Position numbers and translations under genes: made by a program
Assembly: GCA_037442205.1 (NCBI GenBank)
Contig: JBBIQS010000028.1
Coordinates: 1 to 64,000 of the forward strand
Origin: JBBIQS01 sp037442205
GTDB taxonomy: Bacteria > Myxococcota > Myxococcia > Myxococcales > UBA5297
Reading direction: 5' to 3'
DNA length: 64,000 bases
Notes under the pieces: generated by a model
Told to the model about the DNA's origin: nothing
Database searches by the model: none
The model's input: the letters and a program-made list of their open reading frames with translations, nothing else
Shown here: positions 18,270 to 26,786 of the stretch, piece by piece
Position numbering within the stretch: position 1 is the first letter of the stretch
How the letters are laid out: each line of letters opens with the position of its first letter

Positions 18270-19787
18270 ATGAAGCTCAGCCTCACGACGGGCGACAGTG
18301 CCAAGCAGAAGTGCGACCTGCTGATCCTGCCGGTGTTCGAGAGCGATCTCGCGGGAGGCAAGGACGTCTCCGCGGCGCTCCTCAGTGCCGACGAGGCGCT
18401 CGGCGGACTGCTCTCCAGCACCGCCGCCGAGGAGGACTTCACCGGCAAGGCCGATCAGACCTTCACCTTCAACACCCACGGCAAGATCGGCGCGCGGCGC
18501 GTGGTCCTGGTCGGGCTCGGCAATCGCCAGAAGCCCGAGACCGAGCTGCTCCGGCTCGCTTGCGGGCTGGCCGCCAAGACCGCCCTCAAGCTGGGCGCCG
18601 CCGCCCTGGCGCTGTGCCTTCCCGAGGAGGGCGAGCTCGCTGGCGTGTTGCAGGCCGCGGCCGAGGGCCTGCTGCTGGGGCTCTACCGCTTCGATCGCTA
18701 CAAGACCGGCGACAAGGCGAAGGCCAGGCCCGAGCCCGCGGAGGCGGCGCTGCTGTTGCCGGCCGGCGCGCAGAAGACCAAGGCGCTGGAGCAGGCGCTG
18801 AGCCTGGCCGAACAGATCGCCGCCGCCGCCAACTGGGCCCGCGACCTGGTCAACGAGCCGGCCAACCGGCTCACCCCGACGCGGCTGGCGCGCATCGCCC
18901 AGGAGGTCGGCAAGGCCGACGGGCTCAAGGTCGAGGTCTTCGACAGGCGGGAGATCGAGAAGCTGTCGATGGGGATGTTCCTCGGCGTCGCCCAGGGAAG
19001 CGACGAGCCGCCCATGCTGGTGCGGGTCGGCTGGCTGCCCAAGGGCAAGGACGCCAAGAAGCCGCCGCTGGTCTTCGTGGGCAAGGCGATCACCTTCGAC
19101 TCCGGCGGCCTGTCGCTCAAGCCCACCGAATCGATGATGGAGATGAAGACCGACATGGCCGGCTCGGCGGCAGTGCTGGGGGCGATGCGGGTGGTGGCGC
19201 ACCTCAAGCCGCCGTTCCCGGTCTACGCGCTGATGGGCGCCTGCGAGAACATGCCCAGCGGCAAGGCCCTGAAGGTCGGCGACGTGCTCAAGAGTCGGCT
19301 GGGCAAGACGGTGGAGATCACCAACACCGACGCCGAGGGCCGGCTGGTGCTGGGCGACGTGCTCACCTGGGCGAGCGAGCTCAAACCCTCGGCCATCGTC
19401 GATCTGGCGACCCTGACCGGCGGCTGCATCGTGGCGCTCGGCCGTCACATCGCCGGGGCCTTCGGAAGCGACGACGGCGCGGTGTGGGAGGTTCTCGAAG
19501 CAGCCAGGTCGGCGGGCGAGGAGATGTGGCGGCTGCCGATCTCGACGCTGCAGAAGGACAACCTCAAGAGCGACATCGCCGACCTGAAGAACTCGGGCGA
19601 GCGCTACGGCGCCGCCATCAACGCCGCGCTGTTCCTCGAGGAGTTCGTCGGCAAGACGCCCTGGGTCCACCTCGACATCGCCGGTCCGGCCACTGGCATC
19701 AAAGATCGCGGCTACCTGAGCAAGGGCGCCAGCGGCATCGGCGTGCGCACCCTCGCGCAGCTGGTGCGCGCCCGCTGCAAGGCCTAG
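18270..19787 (+). CDS. pepA: Leucyl aminopeptidase (M17 family)
   Basis: The 505-residue protein has the M17 two-domain structure: a variable N-terminal macro-like domain (1-170) and the catalytic domain (about 180-505). Signature segments are NWARDLVNEPANRLTP, VGKAITFDSGGLSLKP (catalytic Lys and metal-binding Asp), EMKTDMAGSAAVLGAM, and the PROSITE motif NTDAEGRLVLGDVL with Asp and Glu metal ligands. It removes N-terminal residues from peptides using two metal ions and is usually hexameric in the cytoplasm. The ATG has an AGGAG site 11 bases upstream. A TAGATT hexamer at 18228-18233 is a possible -10 without a good -35. Confidence 0.95.
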   Translation: MKLSLTTGDSAKQKCDLLILPVFESDLAGGKDVSAALLSADEALGGLLSSTAAEEDFTGKADQTFTFNTHGKIGARRVVLVGLGNRQKPETELLRLACGLAAKTALKLGAAALALCLPEEGELAGVLQAAAEGLLLGLYRFDRYKTGDKAKARPEPAEAALLLPAGAQKTKALEQALSLAEQIAAAANWARDLVNEPANRLTPTRLARIAQEVGKADGLKVEVFDRREIEKLSMGMFLGVAQGSDEPPMLVRVGWLPKGKDAKKPPLVFVGKAITFDSGGLSLKPTESMMEMKTDMAGSAAVLGAMRVVAHLKPPFPVYALMGACENMPSGKALKVGDVLKSRLGKTVEITNTDAEGRLVLGDVLTWASELKPSAIVDLATLTGGCIVALGRHIAGAFGSDDGAVWEVLEAARSAGEEMWRLPISTLQKDNLKSDIADLKNSGERYGAAINAALFLEEFVGKTPWVHLDIAGPATGIKDRGYLSKGASGIGVRTLAQLVRARCKA

Positions 19788-19790
19788 CCG

Positions 19791-20312
19791 CTACAGCTCG
19801 ACTTCGAAGGGCTCTCGCAGCAGCACCAGCGCTGGGCTCTCGAGGTCGTGGACTTCGACCCGCGCCCGCCGCCCCTTCACGGTGAGGATGGCGGCGGTGC
19901 GCGGCAGCTTGAAGCGCCGCTTCCCGGCGCTCCCTGGATTGACGTACAGCCGACCGTCGAGCGCCTGCGCTGCCGGCACGTGCGAGTGTCCGTAGACGAC
20001 CAGGTCGGTCCGCGTCTGGCCGATCAGCGTCCTGGCCTGCGCCAGCGGGCGCTCCGGCTTTCCCAGCTGGTGCAGCACCAACACCTCGAGCCCCTCGAGG
20101 CGCAGCCTGGCCTCCTCGGGCAGCCCCTCGGCGTCCTCACCGACGTCGTTGTTGCCACGGACCGCCGTGACCGGCGCCAGAGTCGAGAGCAGGAGCAGCA
20201 CGTCCCGGCCGACGACGTCGCCAGCGTGGACGATCCGCTCGCAGCCGGCAAAGAGCGTGGTCAGCGCCGGCTCGAAGAAGCCGTGGGTATCGGAGATGAG
20301 GCCCACCCGCAT
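19791..20312 (-). CDS. YfcE/MJ0936-type metallophosphoesterase
   Basis: The 173-residue protein matches the small single-domain phosphodiesterase family. Metal-binding motifs are GLISDTHG (4-11), VHAGDVVG, GNND, and YGHSHVP with NPGS following near the C-terminus. Family members hydrolyse artificial phosphodiesters and sometimes cyclic nucleotides; the natural substrate is unknown. Length is normal for the family. It is convergent with pepA (3-bp gap) and lies seven bases downstream of the PHP-domain lipoprotein gene, so it may be translated from the same transcript. Confidence 0.9.
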   Translation of the reverse strand: MRVGLISDTHGFFEPALTTLFAGCERIVHAGDVVGRDVLLLLSTLAPVTAVRGNNDVGEDAEGLPEEARLRLEGLEVLVLHQLGKPERPLAQARTLIGQTRTDLVVYGHSHVPAAQALDGRLYVNPGSAGKRRFKLPRTAAILTVKGRRARVEVHDLESPALVLLREPFEVEL

Positions 20313-20319
20313 CCGGCAT

Positions 20320-21585
20320 CTACTCCATCCAGATCGGCGCGGCGACGAGGATGTCGCCGTCGGTCTGCGTCGCCCGGACCAGGGCGTAGCGCTGGCCGGA
20401 CAGGGTGAAGTTGGCGGTGCAGCTGGTCGCCCCCTGGCAGTCGTGCTGCCCGAGCAGGACCTTGCCCGGGCCGTAGAGCTCGATCGAGACGAAGCCGTCG
20501 CCGGAATCGGGATCGGACGCGTCGACCTGCAGACCGATCGAGGAGTAGCCCTTGAGGATCGAGCCCATCCAGCAGCTGCCGTCGGCGAGCATCTTGATCG
20601 AGGCGTTCTTGTCCATGCTCATGAAGGTCCGGCGAGCGGACATGGCCTCGGCCAGGCCGGCGCGGCTGAGGCTGGACATGTAGAAACCGCTGCGGCCGTC
20701 GTCGGCGGTGCCCCAGTTCGCGTTGTGGTTGTCCTGGTCGTACATCGGCGACAGGTGCCAGCCGGCGTCGAGGGCGGCGAAGTACAGGTCCCAGACCGGG
20801 CCGCCGCCGTTGAACTCGAACAGCTGCAGCTTGCCGTCGGCGGCGGCGTCATACTCGAAGTCGTTCCAGGTCTGGGTCGGGTCCGAGCCCGGGTGATTGA
20901 ACTGCCCGAGGCGGCCGCCACAGGTCGCCACCTTCCGGTAGAAGTCGTGGAAGTCGGTGTAGCCCGCTCCCCAGATATCGGGCGAGAAGAAGACGTTGTT
21001 GTGACCGGCGGACAGGCCGTTCGAGGTGCGAGCGGTGCCGTACTCGAAACCGCAGGCCGCTAGGAAGGTCCCGGGGACGTCGGCGCTGTCGGCCTGCGCC
21101 TGGCACTTCTGATAGCGGTTCTGGAACGGCGGTTTGAGATCGATGACGTAGAGCTGCTCGACGTGGTCGGTGAGCACCAGGATGTCGAGCCCTGCTGTCT
21201 GGCGCGCGTACTGGAAGGCATCGGCCGGGGTCAGCTTGCCGTCCGAATAGCTGGTGTGGGCGTGCAGGTCGCCGCGAAACGCCATGAACGCGCCGGTGCT
21301 GCAGCCGGTGCGGGGCACTGGCGGCCCGGCGTCCTGGCCAGCGTCGATCCCGGCCTCGACGCCCGCGTCTTGTCCGGCGTCCATCCCAGGCGGCTGGCCG
21401 GCGTCGAGCTCAGAGCCATCACCGGCCGAGGCGTCATCGCTCGAAGCGTCTAGAGAACCTGCCTGGGCGTCGGTTGTCTCGCCGGCCCCGCCATCGAAAT
21501 CACCCGACGTCGCGGGCTGCGAGCAACCGGTCAGGCCGCCGGCGCCGAAGACTGCGAGGGAGACCAACAGGGTTGCAGCGCGCAT
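20320..21585 (-). CDS. PHP-domain (CehA/McbA-like) metallohydrolase lipoprotein
   Basis: The 421-residue protein starts with a lipoprotein signal (lipobox Gly-Leu-Thr-Gly-Cys21). Residues about 30-90 are an Asp/Ala/Gly-rich linker with repeated DAG triplets, typical of myxobacterial surface proteins. The rest is a PHP-type hydrolase: GDLHAHTSYSDGKLTP (first metal site), LDILVLTDHVEQ, ACGFEYG, QFNHPGSDP and MYDQDNHN. CehA-like enzymes act on carbamates, phosphoesters or related bonds; the substrate here is unknown. A GGAGG site lies just upstream of the ATG. It sits in a row with a small Cys-rich lipoprotein gene upstream and the YfcE-like gene downstream on the same strand. Confidence 0.88.
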   Translation of the reverse strand: MRAATLLVSLAVFGAGGLTGCSQPATSGDFDGGAGETTDAQAGSLDASSDDASAGDGSELDAGQPPGMDAGQDAGVEAGIDAGQDAGPPVPRTGCSTGAFMAFRGDLHAHTSYSDGKLTPADAFQYARQTAGLDILVLTDHVEQLYVIDLKPPFQNRYQKCQAQADSADVPGTFLAACGFEYGTARTSNGLSAGHNNVFFSPDIWGAGYTDFHDFYRKVATCGGRLGQFNHPGSDPTQTWNDFEYDAAADGKLQLFEFNGGGPVWDLYFAALDAGWHLSPMYDQDNHNANWGTADDGRSGFYMSSLSRAGLAEAMSARRTFMSMDKNASIKMLADGSCWMGSILKGYSSIGLQVDASDPDSGDGFVSIELYGPGKVLLGQHDCQGATSCTANFTLSGQRYALVRATQTDGDILVAAPIWME

Positions 21586-21612
21586 GCGCGCCTCCAGGAA
21601 GCAAAGGAAGAA

Positions 21613-21849
21613 TCACCGATGGTCAGGCGAGAGCCCGCTGGGCAGCGTGCTGCCGGCGCCGATGGCGGCGGCCGGCCGGCATTGGCAGACGTGGCAGCCC
21701 CGCTGATAGTCCATGGAGCACTCCGGCGCGCTGGCGCAGAGCATGTCCCGGTACTCGGGGCAGACCGTCTTGTTGGACTTGAGCTGGGCGCAGCCGGCAC
21801 CGGCCAGCCCGAGCGCGACGGCGAGAATCAATCCCTGTGCGCGGCGCAT
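21613..21849 (-). CDS. Small Cys-rich lipoprotein
   Basis: The predicted product is 78 residues with a lipoprotein signal (MRRAQGLILAVALGLAGAGC). The mature part has a cysteine pattern (VCPEYRDMLCASAPECSMDY, then GCHVCQC) suggesting a small disulfide-bonded fold. A GGGAG site six bases before the ATG supports translation. It lies 27 bp upstream of the PHP-lipoprotein gene on the same strand. No family is recognised; similar short lipoproteins with paired Cys are common in Myxococcota. Confidence 0.75.
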   Translation of the reverse strand: MRRAQGLILAVALGLAGAGCAQLKSNKTVCPEYRDMLCASAPECSMDYQRGCHVCQCRPAAAIGAGSTLPSGLSPDHR

Positions 21850-21915
21850 GGGTTCTCCCGGTCGAAGTTCCTGGTCGATCTTGCCGCAACGACGCGCTGC
21901 CAGCCAGCGCCGGGG

Positions 21916-22659
21916 TCAGACCCCGCCGTCCAGCACGATGGTCGCGCCGTTCATGAAGCTGTTGCGCTCGGAGACCAGGAAGGCCACCAGATCGGCGACC
22001 TCCTCCACAGTCCCCGGCCGTCCCAGCGCGCACTGCCGCAGGTACTCCTCCATCCGCGCCGGAGGGATGTTGCCGCTGACTCCTTCGTCGAGCACGCCGG
22101 GCGCCAGGCAGTTGACGGTGATGTTGTAGCGGCCGATCTCCTTGGCCACCGCCTCGGTGAAGCCCTTCATCGCGGCCTTGGCGGTGGCGTAGGCGACCGG
22201 CGCCGGAATCATCTTGGTGCCCGCCAGGCTGCCGATGTTCAGGATCCGCCCTCGCTCCCGCCTGATCATCGGACGCAGTACGGCCTGGGTGGCCAGGAAG
22301 GTCCCCTTGACGTTGATGTCCATGGTCCGGTCCCAGTCCTCTTCCTCGAGGAGTGCCAGCGGGATGACCTGGCTGATGCCGGCGTTGTTGACGAGGATGT
22401 CGATGCCCCCGGCCTCGCGCTCCAGGGTGGCGACGATCTCCGCCAGCCCCTTCTTGTCGAGCACCGAGACCTGGAAGGCCCAGCCCTCGGCGCCCTGGGC
22501 GCGGATTTGCGCCAGCGTCTGCTCGGCCTCGGCCTTCGAGCTCGAGTAGTTGAAGGCGACCCGGGCGCCCTCTCGCGCCAGCGCCACGCAGATCGCCCGC
22601 CCCAGACCGCGCGAGCCTCCGGTGACCAGCGCCAGCTTTCCTGGCAGCAGCTTGCTCAC
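21916..22659 (-). CDS. FabG-type 3-oxoacyl-ACP reductase (SDR), copy 1
   Basis: This 247-residue short-chain dehydrogenase has the NADP-binding TGGSRGLGR motif (13-21), NNAG, and the catalytic Ser (NIGSLAG), Tyr and Lys (YATAK). It would reduce beta-ketoacyl-ACP to beta-hydroxyacyl-ACP. The C-terminus carries IPPARMEEYLRQCALGRPG, nearly shared with the second FabG copy at 30357. This indicates the two are close paralogues in the same specialised pathway. The start is a GTG (complement of 22657-22659) without a Shine-Dalgarno. A TTGCCT-N18-CATGAT promoter ends eight bases before it, so the mRNA is probably leaderless. It is divergent from the dehydratase/ketosynthase operon across 125 bp. Confidence 0.93.
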   Translation of the reverse strand: MSKLLPGKLALVTGGSRGLGRAICVALAREGARVAFNYSSSKAEAEQTLAQIRAQGAEGWAFQVSVLDKKGLAEIVATLEREAGGIDILVNNAGISQVIPLALLEEEDWDRTMDINVKGTFLATQAVLRPMIRRERGRILNIGSLAGTKMIPAPVAYATAKAAMKGFTEAVAKEIGRYNITVNCLAPGVLDEGVSGNIPPARMEEYLRQCALGRPGTVEEVADLVAFLVSERNSFMNGATIVLDGGV

Positions 22660-22667
22660 GGTGGCGC

Positions 22668-22697
22668 ATCATGCCGCCTCGCCGGAGAGCGAGGCAA
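22668..22697 (-). promoter_or_regulatory. FabG promoter with an inverted repeat between -35 and -10
   Basis: On the minus strand, TTGCCT (22697-22692) and CATGAT (22673-22668) are separated by 18 bp. The spacer region holds a perfect 7-6-7 inverted repeat (GCCTCGC with GCGAGGC, 22676-22695), placed like an operator for a dimeric repressor. The -10 ends eight bases from the GTG start. Confidence 0.45.
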
Positions 22698-22753
22698 CCA
22701 GCGGCCGATTTCGGGCATTGTCGCCGGGCAGACTCTGGCTCCGCGGGCCGTGC

Positions 22754-22759
22754 TATACC
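22754..22759 (+). promoter_or_regulatory. Candidate -10 element for the dehydratase/ketosynthase operon
   Basis: TATACC lies 25 bases before the ATG at 22785 in an otherwise GC-rich gap. No convincing -35 lies 16-18 bp upstream, so this may need an activator or may be chance. Confidence 0.25.
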
Positions 22760-22784
22760 GTCGGCACTCCCTGCGAGGCGCCAG

Positions 22785-23246
22785 ATGCGCTACGTGCTCC
22801 TGGATCGCATCACTTCCTTGAAGCCGCCCGAGACGGCCACCGCGCTCAAGTGCGTGTCGCTGGCCGAGGACTACTTCTCCGATCACTTCCCCGGGATTCC
22901 GGTGATGCCCGGGGCGCTGCAGCTCGAGGGGCTGGCGCAGCTGGGCGGCACACTGCTCGAAGCCTCGCTGCGCCAGCGCGGCCGCGAGGACTTGAGCGCG
23001 CTGCTGACGATGATCGATCGCGCCAAGTTCCGCACCCCGGTCCGCCCCGGCGATCGCCTGGAGATGGAGACGCGGGTCGTGCAATTCAGCGAGGATGCCG
23101 GCCGGGTGAAAGCGCAGGCCTCGGTGGACGGCAAGGTGGTCACCGAGGCGGAGATCACCTTCGCCTTCGTGCAGGTGGAGAATTCCAAGTTGCTGCAGAG
23201 CCGGCGCGAGTACCTGAACATCCTGCTCCACGGCAAATCGGAATGA
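22785..23246 (+). CDS. FabZ/FabA-like hotdog-fold 3-hydroxyacyl-ACP dehydratase
   Basis: The 153-residue hotdog protein has the FabZ active-site block DHFPGIPVMPGALQLEGLAQ, with catalytic His in DHFPG and Glu in QLEGL. It would dehydrate 3-hydroxyacyl-ACP to the trans-2-enoyl form. Length and motifs match FabZ. The C-terminal FAFVQVENSKLLQ and basic tail are less typical. The ATG at 22785 has GAGG six bases upstream. It overlaps the next gene by four bases (ATGA), beginning a chain of translationally coupled genes. Being separate from housekeeping fab genes and next to four ketosynthase-like genes implies a dedicated acyl-chain pathway. Confidence 0.92.
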   Translation: MRYVLLDRITSLKPPETATALKCVSLAEDYFSDHFPGIPVMPGALQLEGLAQLGGTLLEASLRQRGREDLSALLTMIDRAKFRTPVRPGDRLEMETRVVQFSEDAGRVKAQASVDGKVVTEAEITFAFVQVENSKLLQSRREYLNILLHGKSE

Positions 23247-24442
23247 CCGCGCGCCGCGTCTACTTGCGCGGCGTGGGTGCCTACACGCCGCTGGGCACCC
23301 GCTGGCCCCGAACCCTGGCCGCGCTGGCCGAGGGAAAGAGCGCGGTGCGCCCGATCTCCCACTTCGACGCCTCCGGCTTTCCCTGCCAAAGCGCCGCCGC
23401 GATCCCGACCGCGATCGAAGTGGAGGATCGGCGGCTCCCCTTTGCCCAGTCGGCAGCGCGCGAGGCCTGGGCCGCCGCCGGGCTCGAGGTGGCGCCAGAA
23501 CGGCTGGGAGTCTTCATCGGCGCCGAGTCCGGACGCCCTTCGCTGGCGACGGTGATTGCGCTCTCGCGCGCCGCCGGCGGAGGCACCTCCTTCGACCACC
23601 GAAGTTTCGGGCTGCGGGCGAGCGCGCACGTGAAGAGCGCCGAGGTGATCTCTCCCTCGGCGGTCGCCTCGATCCTCGCCGGCGAGGTCGGTGCCGGCGG
23701 CCCGGTGATGACCGTTTCCCTCGCCTGCGCCTCCAGCGCCGCTGCGATCGCCGAGGCAGCGCGCTCGATTCGCCTCGGCGAGTGCGATGCCGCGCTCTGC
23801 GGCGGCGTGGGCGCGGACGTGGACCCCTTCATGTTGGCCGGGTTCGCGCTCCTGGGCGCACTCAGCGCCTCTGGCCGGTCCCATCCCTTCGACTGCCGCC
23901 GCGACGGCTTCGTGCTGGGCGAGGGCGCGGCGATGGCCGTGCTCGCGGCGGAGCCTCCGGCGAGCGGCGCGGCGATCGAGGTGGCGGGCATCGGCAGGAC
24001 GCTCGACGCCCACCACCTCACCGCGCCCGATCCGAGCGGCGACGGAGCCTTCCGGGCGATGCAGCTGGCGCTGCGCGACGCGGGCCTGGAGTCGGTGGAC
24101 TACGTACAGGCGCACGGCACTTCGACGCCGCTCAACGACGCGATCGAGGCCGCGGCGATCCGCAGGGTGCTCGGCCCCGGGCTCGCTCGCGCGCGAGTCA
24201 GCTCGGTGAAGGGGGCGCTGGGGCACTCCATCGCCGGGGCCGGCGCGCTCGGATTCCTGTGCGCCGTCGCCGCGCTGTCGGAAGGAACCGTGCTGCCCAC
24301 GGCCGGCCTCGAGCAGCCCGATCGCGCCTGCGACTTGCCGCACGTGCTTGGTGAGGCGATCTCCGCCTCGATCGACACCGCGATGTGCAATGCCTTCGCC
24401 TTCGGCGGGGCCAACGTCAGCATCGTCGCGAGGCGCGCATGA
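23243..24442 (+). CDS. Beta-ketoacyl-ACP synthase (KAS II/FabF type), active copy A
   Basis: This 399-residue thiolase-fold condensing enzyme has a complete catalytic triad: Cys162 in SLACASSAAA, His291 in VQAHGTSTPLND, and His328 in VKGALGHSIAGAGA (with Lys323). The C-terminal glycine-rich NAFAFGGANVS loop is also present. It should catalyse decarboxylative condensation of malonyl-ACP with an acyl chain. The N-terminus (RRVYLRGVGAYTPLGTRWPR) is normal for FabF-type enzymes. The gene overlaps the dehydratase gene upstream and the degenerate ketosynthase gene downstream by four bases each. The alternation of active and degenerate copies is like KS/chain-length-factor pairs of type II polyketide systems. 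Confidence 0.93.
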   Translation: MTARRVYLRGVGAYTPLGTRWPRTLAALAEGKSAVRPISHFDASGFPCQSAAAIPTAIEVEDRRLPFAQSAAREAWAAAGLEVAPERLGVFIGAESGRPSLATVIALSRAAGGGTSFDHRSFGLRASAHVKSAEVISPSAVASILAGEVGAGGPVMTVSLACASSAAAIAEAARSIRLGECDAALCGGVGADVDPFMLAGFALLGALSASGRSHPFDCRRDGFVLGEGAAMAVLAAEPPASGAAIEVAGIGRTLDAHHLTAPDPSGDGAFRAMQLALRDAGLESVDYVQAHGTSTPLNDAIEAAAIRRVLGPGLARARVSSVKGALGHSIAGAGALGFLCAVAALSEGTVLPTAGLEQPDRACDLPHVLGEAISASIDTAMCNAFAFGGANVSIVARRA

Positions 24443-25512
24443 GCCAGGAGCCGGTGGCCATCGTCGGCGCTGCCGCGGTCAGCCCCTATGGATTCGGGTG
24501 GCGCGGGCTCGCCCGCTCGGTCCGAGAGCGCCGACTGTCCCCGGGACCTTCCCGCGAGCTGAGACTGGTCCGCGAGGGCGCGCTGAGCTTCGAGGTCCCA
24601 GACCTTTCCTCCGAGGTCGATTCGGGAGACCCGAAGAATCGCAAGCTGATGTCGCGCGCCGCCCGGCTGGCGACCGTCGCCGCGCGGGCAGCGCTGGAGG
24701 AGGCGGGCTGGCGCGACGCTCGCGACGAGATCGGCTGTTTCCTGGGCATCGGGGCAGGCGGCGGCCCACTGGACGAACTGCGCGCGATGCTGCTGGCGAG
24801 CCTCGAGACCGGGCGTTTCTCGCAGGAGCGCTTCGCGCAGAGCGGCTTGGCCACCACCAATCCCCTCTTCGCCTTCCACCTGCTCACCAACTTCACCCTC
24901 TGCCACGGAGCGATCGCCCACGGGCTGGGCGGGCCCAACGGCGCCTGGTTCTCCCGGGGTTCAGGTACCCTGGTGGCACTGACCGAGGCAATCGAGGCCC
25001 TGGGTGTTGGGGACTGCGATCGCGCGCTCGCCGGCGGGGCCGACTGCGCGCTCTATGCCGGCACATTTCTGGAGCTCGACCGCGGCCAATACCTGTCCCG
25101 CGGCCTCGTTCCCGGCGAAGGCGCGGCGCTCTTGACACTCGCTCGCGATGCCGCGAAGCCGCTGGCGCGAGTCACCGGCTGGGCGCTGGACAGCGACAAG
25201 GCCCGGCCGATCAGCAATCGCATCTCTGACCTGCTCGGGTTCTTTGACTCCCGCATTCCGGACGCCCTGGTGATCGCTCCCTGGGGAACACCAACGCGCG
25301 AGGCTCTTTTCGAAGCTCTCGCCCGCCGCTGCGCCAAGGTGCTGGACGCCACCGCATCGCTGGGAGAGTCGCTGGCGGCCTCGCCGGCGCTGGCCTGGGT
25401 GGTCGGCCTCGACTGGCTGCTCTCCGACGGCCTGGAGTCGGTGGGGGTCCTCAGCGCGGGAATTGACGGCGATCTCGGCGCGGTCCTCCTCACTCGCGGA
25501 GAACCGCGATGA
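24439..25512 (+). CDS. Degenerate ketosynthase (chain-length-factor-like), copy B
   Basis: This 357-residue protein has the overall FabF fold pattern (IVGAAAVSPYGFGW at the start, AGGADCAL, LVPGEGAALLTLA). The catalytic residues are replaced: the Cys position is Ser172 (AWFSRGSGT), the HGT His is lost (APWGTPT), and the GH His is replaced (SLGESLAASP). It is about 40 residues shorter than active copies. It therefore cannot perform condensation alone. By analogy with chain-length factors of type II polyketide and aryl-polyene systems it probably pairs with copy A (23243) or copy C (25509). It is coupled to both neighbours by four-base overlaps. Confidence 0.88.
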   Translation: MSQEPVAIVGAAAVSPYGFGWRGLARSVRERRLSPGPSRELRLVREGALSFEVPDLSSEVDSGDPKNRKLMSRAARLATVAARAALEEAGWRDARDEIGCFLGIGAGGGPLDELRAMLLASLETGRFSQERFAQSGLATTNPLFAFHLLTNFTLCHGAIAHGLGGPNGAWFSRGSGTLVALTEAIEALGVGDCDRALAGGADCALYAGTFLELDRGQYLSRGLVPGEGAALLTLARDAAKPLARVTGWALDSDKARPISNRISDLLGFFDSRIPDALVIAPWGTPTREALFEALARRCAKVLDATASLGESLAASPALAWVVGLDWLLSDGLESVGVLSAGIDGDLGAVLLTRGEPR

Positions 25513-26786
25513 CCCGCGCGGTGATCACCGGAGTCGGCGCGGTCTCCGCCTTCGGGGTAGGAGCACGGCGTCTGTGGGATGGACTGCTCGCCGGCAGGTG
25601 CGCGGTCGGGCCGCTGCGTTCGTTCGACGCCAGCGCCTTCACCAGCCAGGTCGGCGGCGAGGTGCCGCCGGGAGAGCGGAGCGATCCCTCGAGCTGGAAC
25701 TTGCCGGCCTCGACTGGCGCCTTCATTGCCGATCTTCAGAAGCGCAGTCTGCTTCGAGACTCGAAGGTGCTCTTCGCCTTGCTCGCGGCGGCGGAGGCAT
25801 GGCAGAGCGCCGGCTGCGGCTCGAAGGACTCGGACGCGGGCCTCTCCATCGCCTACGGAATGGAGCAGGCCTTCCTCGAGGATCTCGTTCCGCTGATCTA
25901 CGGCGACCGGCTCGACTTCACTCGCGAAGCCAGGGTCGGCCTGCCCGAGATCCGCATCCGCAGCGTCTTCGACCAGGCTTCCTCGCTCATCGCCGAGATG
26001 CTGGGCATCACCGGGCTCTCGCTTGCCCACGCCTCGGCGTGCGCCGGCGGCGCGCTGGCGGTGGCGCAGGCCGCCTCGCTGGTCGAGCGCGGCCTCGCCT
26101 CGATGGTGCTGTGCGGCGCCTCCGACTCCATGCTCAACCCGATGGCCTTCGGCGGCATGTGCCGGCTCAACGCCCCTTCGCCGCGCAATTCCCCGGATGC
26201 CTGCCGTCCCTTCGACCGTCGTCGCGACGGGCTGGTGATCGGCGAAGGCGCGGCGATGTTCTTGGTGGAATCGGAGGAGCGCGCGCGGCGGCGAGGAGCA
26301 CGGCCGCTGGCTCGGATCCTCGGCTGGGGAAGCACGCAAGATGCCTACCGGCTCACTGCCCCGCGCCCCGACGGCGTTCCGGCCCAGCGCGCTATGGAGC
26401 GCGCGCTGCGGCGGGCCAGGCTCGCGCCGGAGCAGGTCGGATACGTCAACGCCCATGGCACCGGAACCCCGCTCAACGATTCCGCCGAGGCCCGCGCCAT
26501 CCGCGCCGCACTCGGCGCGTCCGCTGACCCGATTCCGGTCAGCTCGATCAAAGGAGCCATCGGCCACCTGATGGCCGCCTCGGGCGCGATCGAGCTCGCC
26601 TCCTGCCTGCTCCCCTTCTCGCGCGGCGTGCTGCCCGGAACGGCCAACCACCGCGAGCGCGATCCCGAGTGCTCCGTCGAGGTGATCGGCGAAGCCCCTC
26701 GCGAGAAAAGGGTGGAGGTGGTGCTCTCCAACTCGTTCGGATTCGGCGGCCAGAACGCGACCGTGATCCTCGGGAGATTCGAGTGA
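25509..26786 (+). CDS. Beta-ketoacyl-ACP synthase (KAS II/FabF type), active copy C
   Basis: The 425-residue protein has an intact triad: Cys178 in AHASACAGGALA, His316 in VNAHGTGTPLND, Lys348 and His353 in IKGAIGHLMAASGA. The C-terminal loop SNSFGFGGQNA is also present. Compared with copy A it has a longer insertion around 55-150 and a different acyl-pocket region (FGGMCRLNAPSP), so the two active enzymes probably prefer different chain lengths or partners. Its ATG overlaps the stop of copy B, and its stop overlaps the GTG of copy D, keeping the set translationally coupled. Confidence 0.93.
   Translation: MTRAVITGVGAVSAFGVGARRLWDGLLAGRCAVGPLRSFDASAFTSQVGGEVPPGERSDPSSWNLPASTGAFIADLQKRSLLRDSKVLFALLAAAEAWQSAGCGSKDSDAGLSIAYGMEQAFLEDLVPLIYGDRLDFTREARVGLPEIRIRSVFDQASSLIAEMLGITGLSLAHASACAGGALAVAQAASLVERGLASMVLCGASDSMLNPMAFGGMCRLNAPSPRNSPDACRPFDRRRDGLVIGEGAAMFLVESEERARRRGARPLARILGWGSTQDAYRLTAPRPDGVPAQRAMERALRRARLAPEQVGYVNAHGTGTPLNDSAEARAIRAALGASADPIPVSSIKGAIGHLMAASGAIELASCLLPFSRGVLPGTANHRERDPECSVEVIGEAPREKRVEVVLSNSFGFGGQNATVILGRFE

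Noticed and set aside
18150..19670. Extension of the TPR-protein frame to 893 residues on the minus strand
   Set aside because: The extra 507 codons are antisense to pepA and are low-complexity Arg/His/Gly/Leu, as expected from GC-rich shadow frames. A GTG with a good ribosome site at 18149 starts the real protein.
20320..21585. The PHP lipoprotein as a secreted DNA polymerase-type exonuclease
   Set aside because: PHP domains occur in DNA polymerases, but the CehA/McbA-like motif order and the lipobox point to a surface hydrolase of small esters or amides. The substrate is left open.
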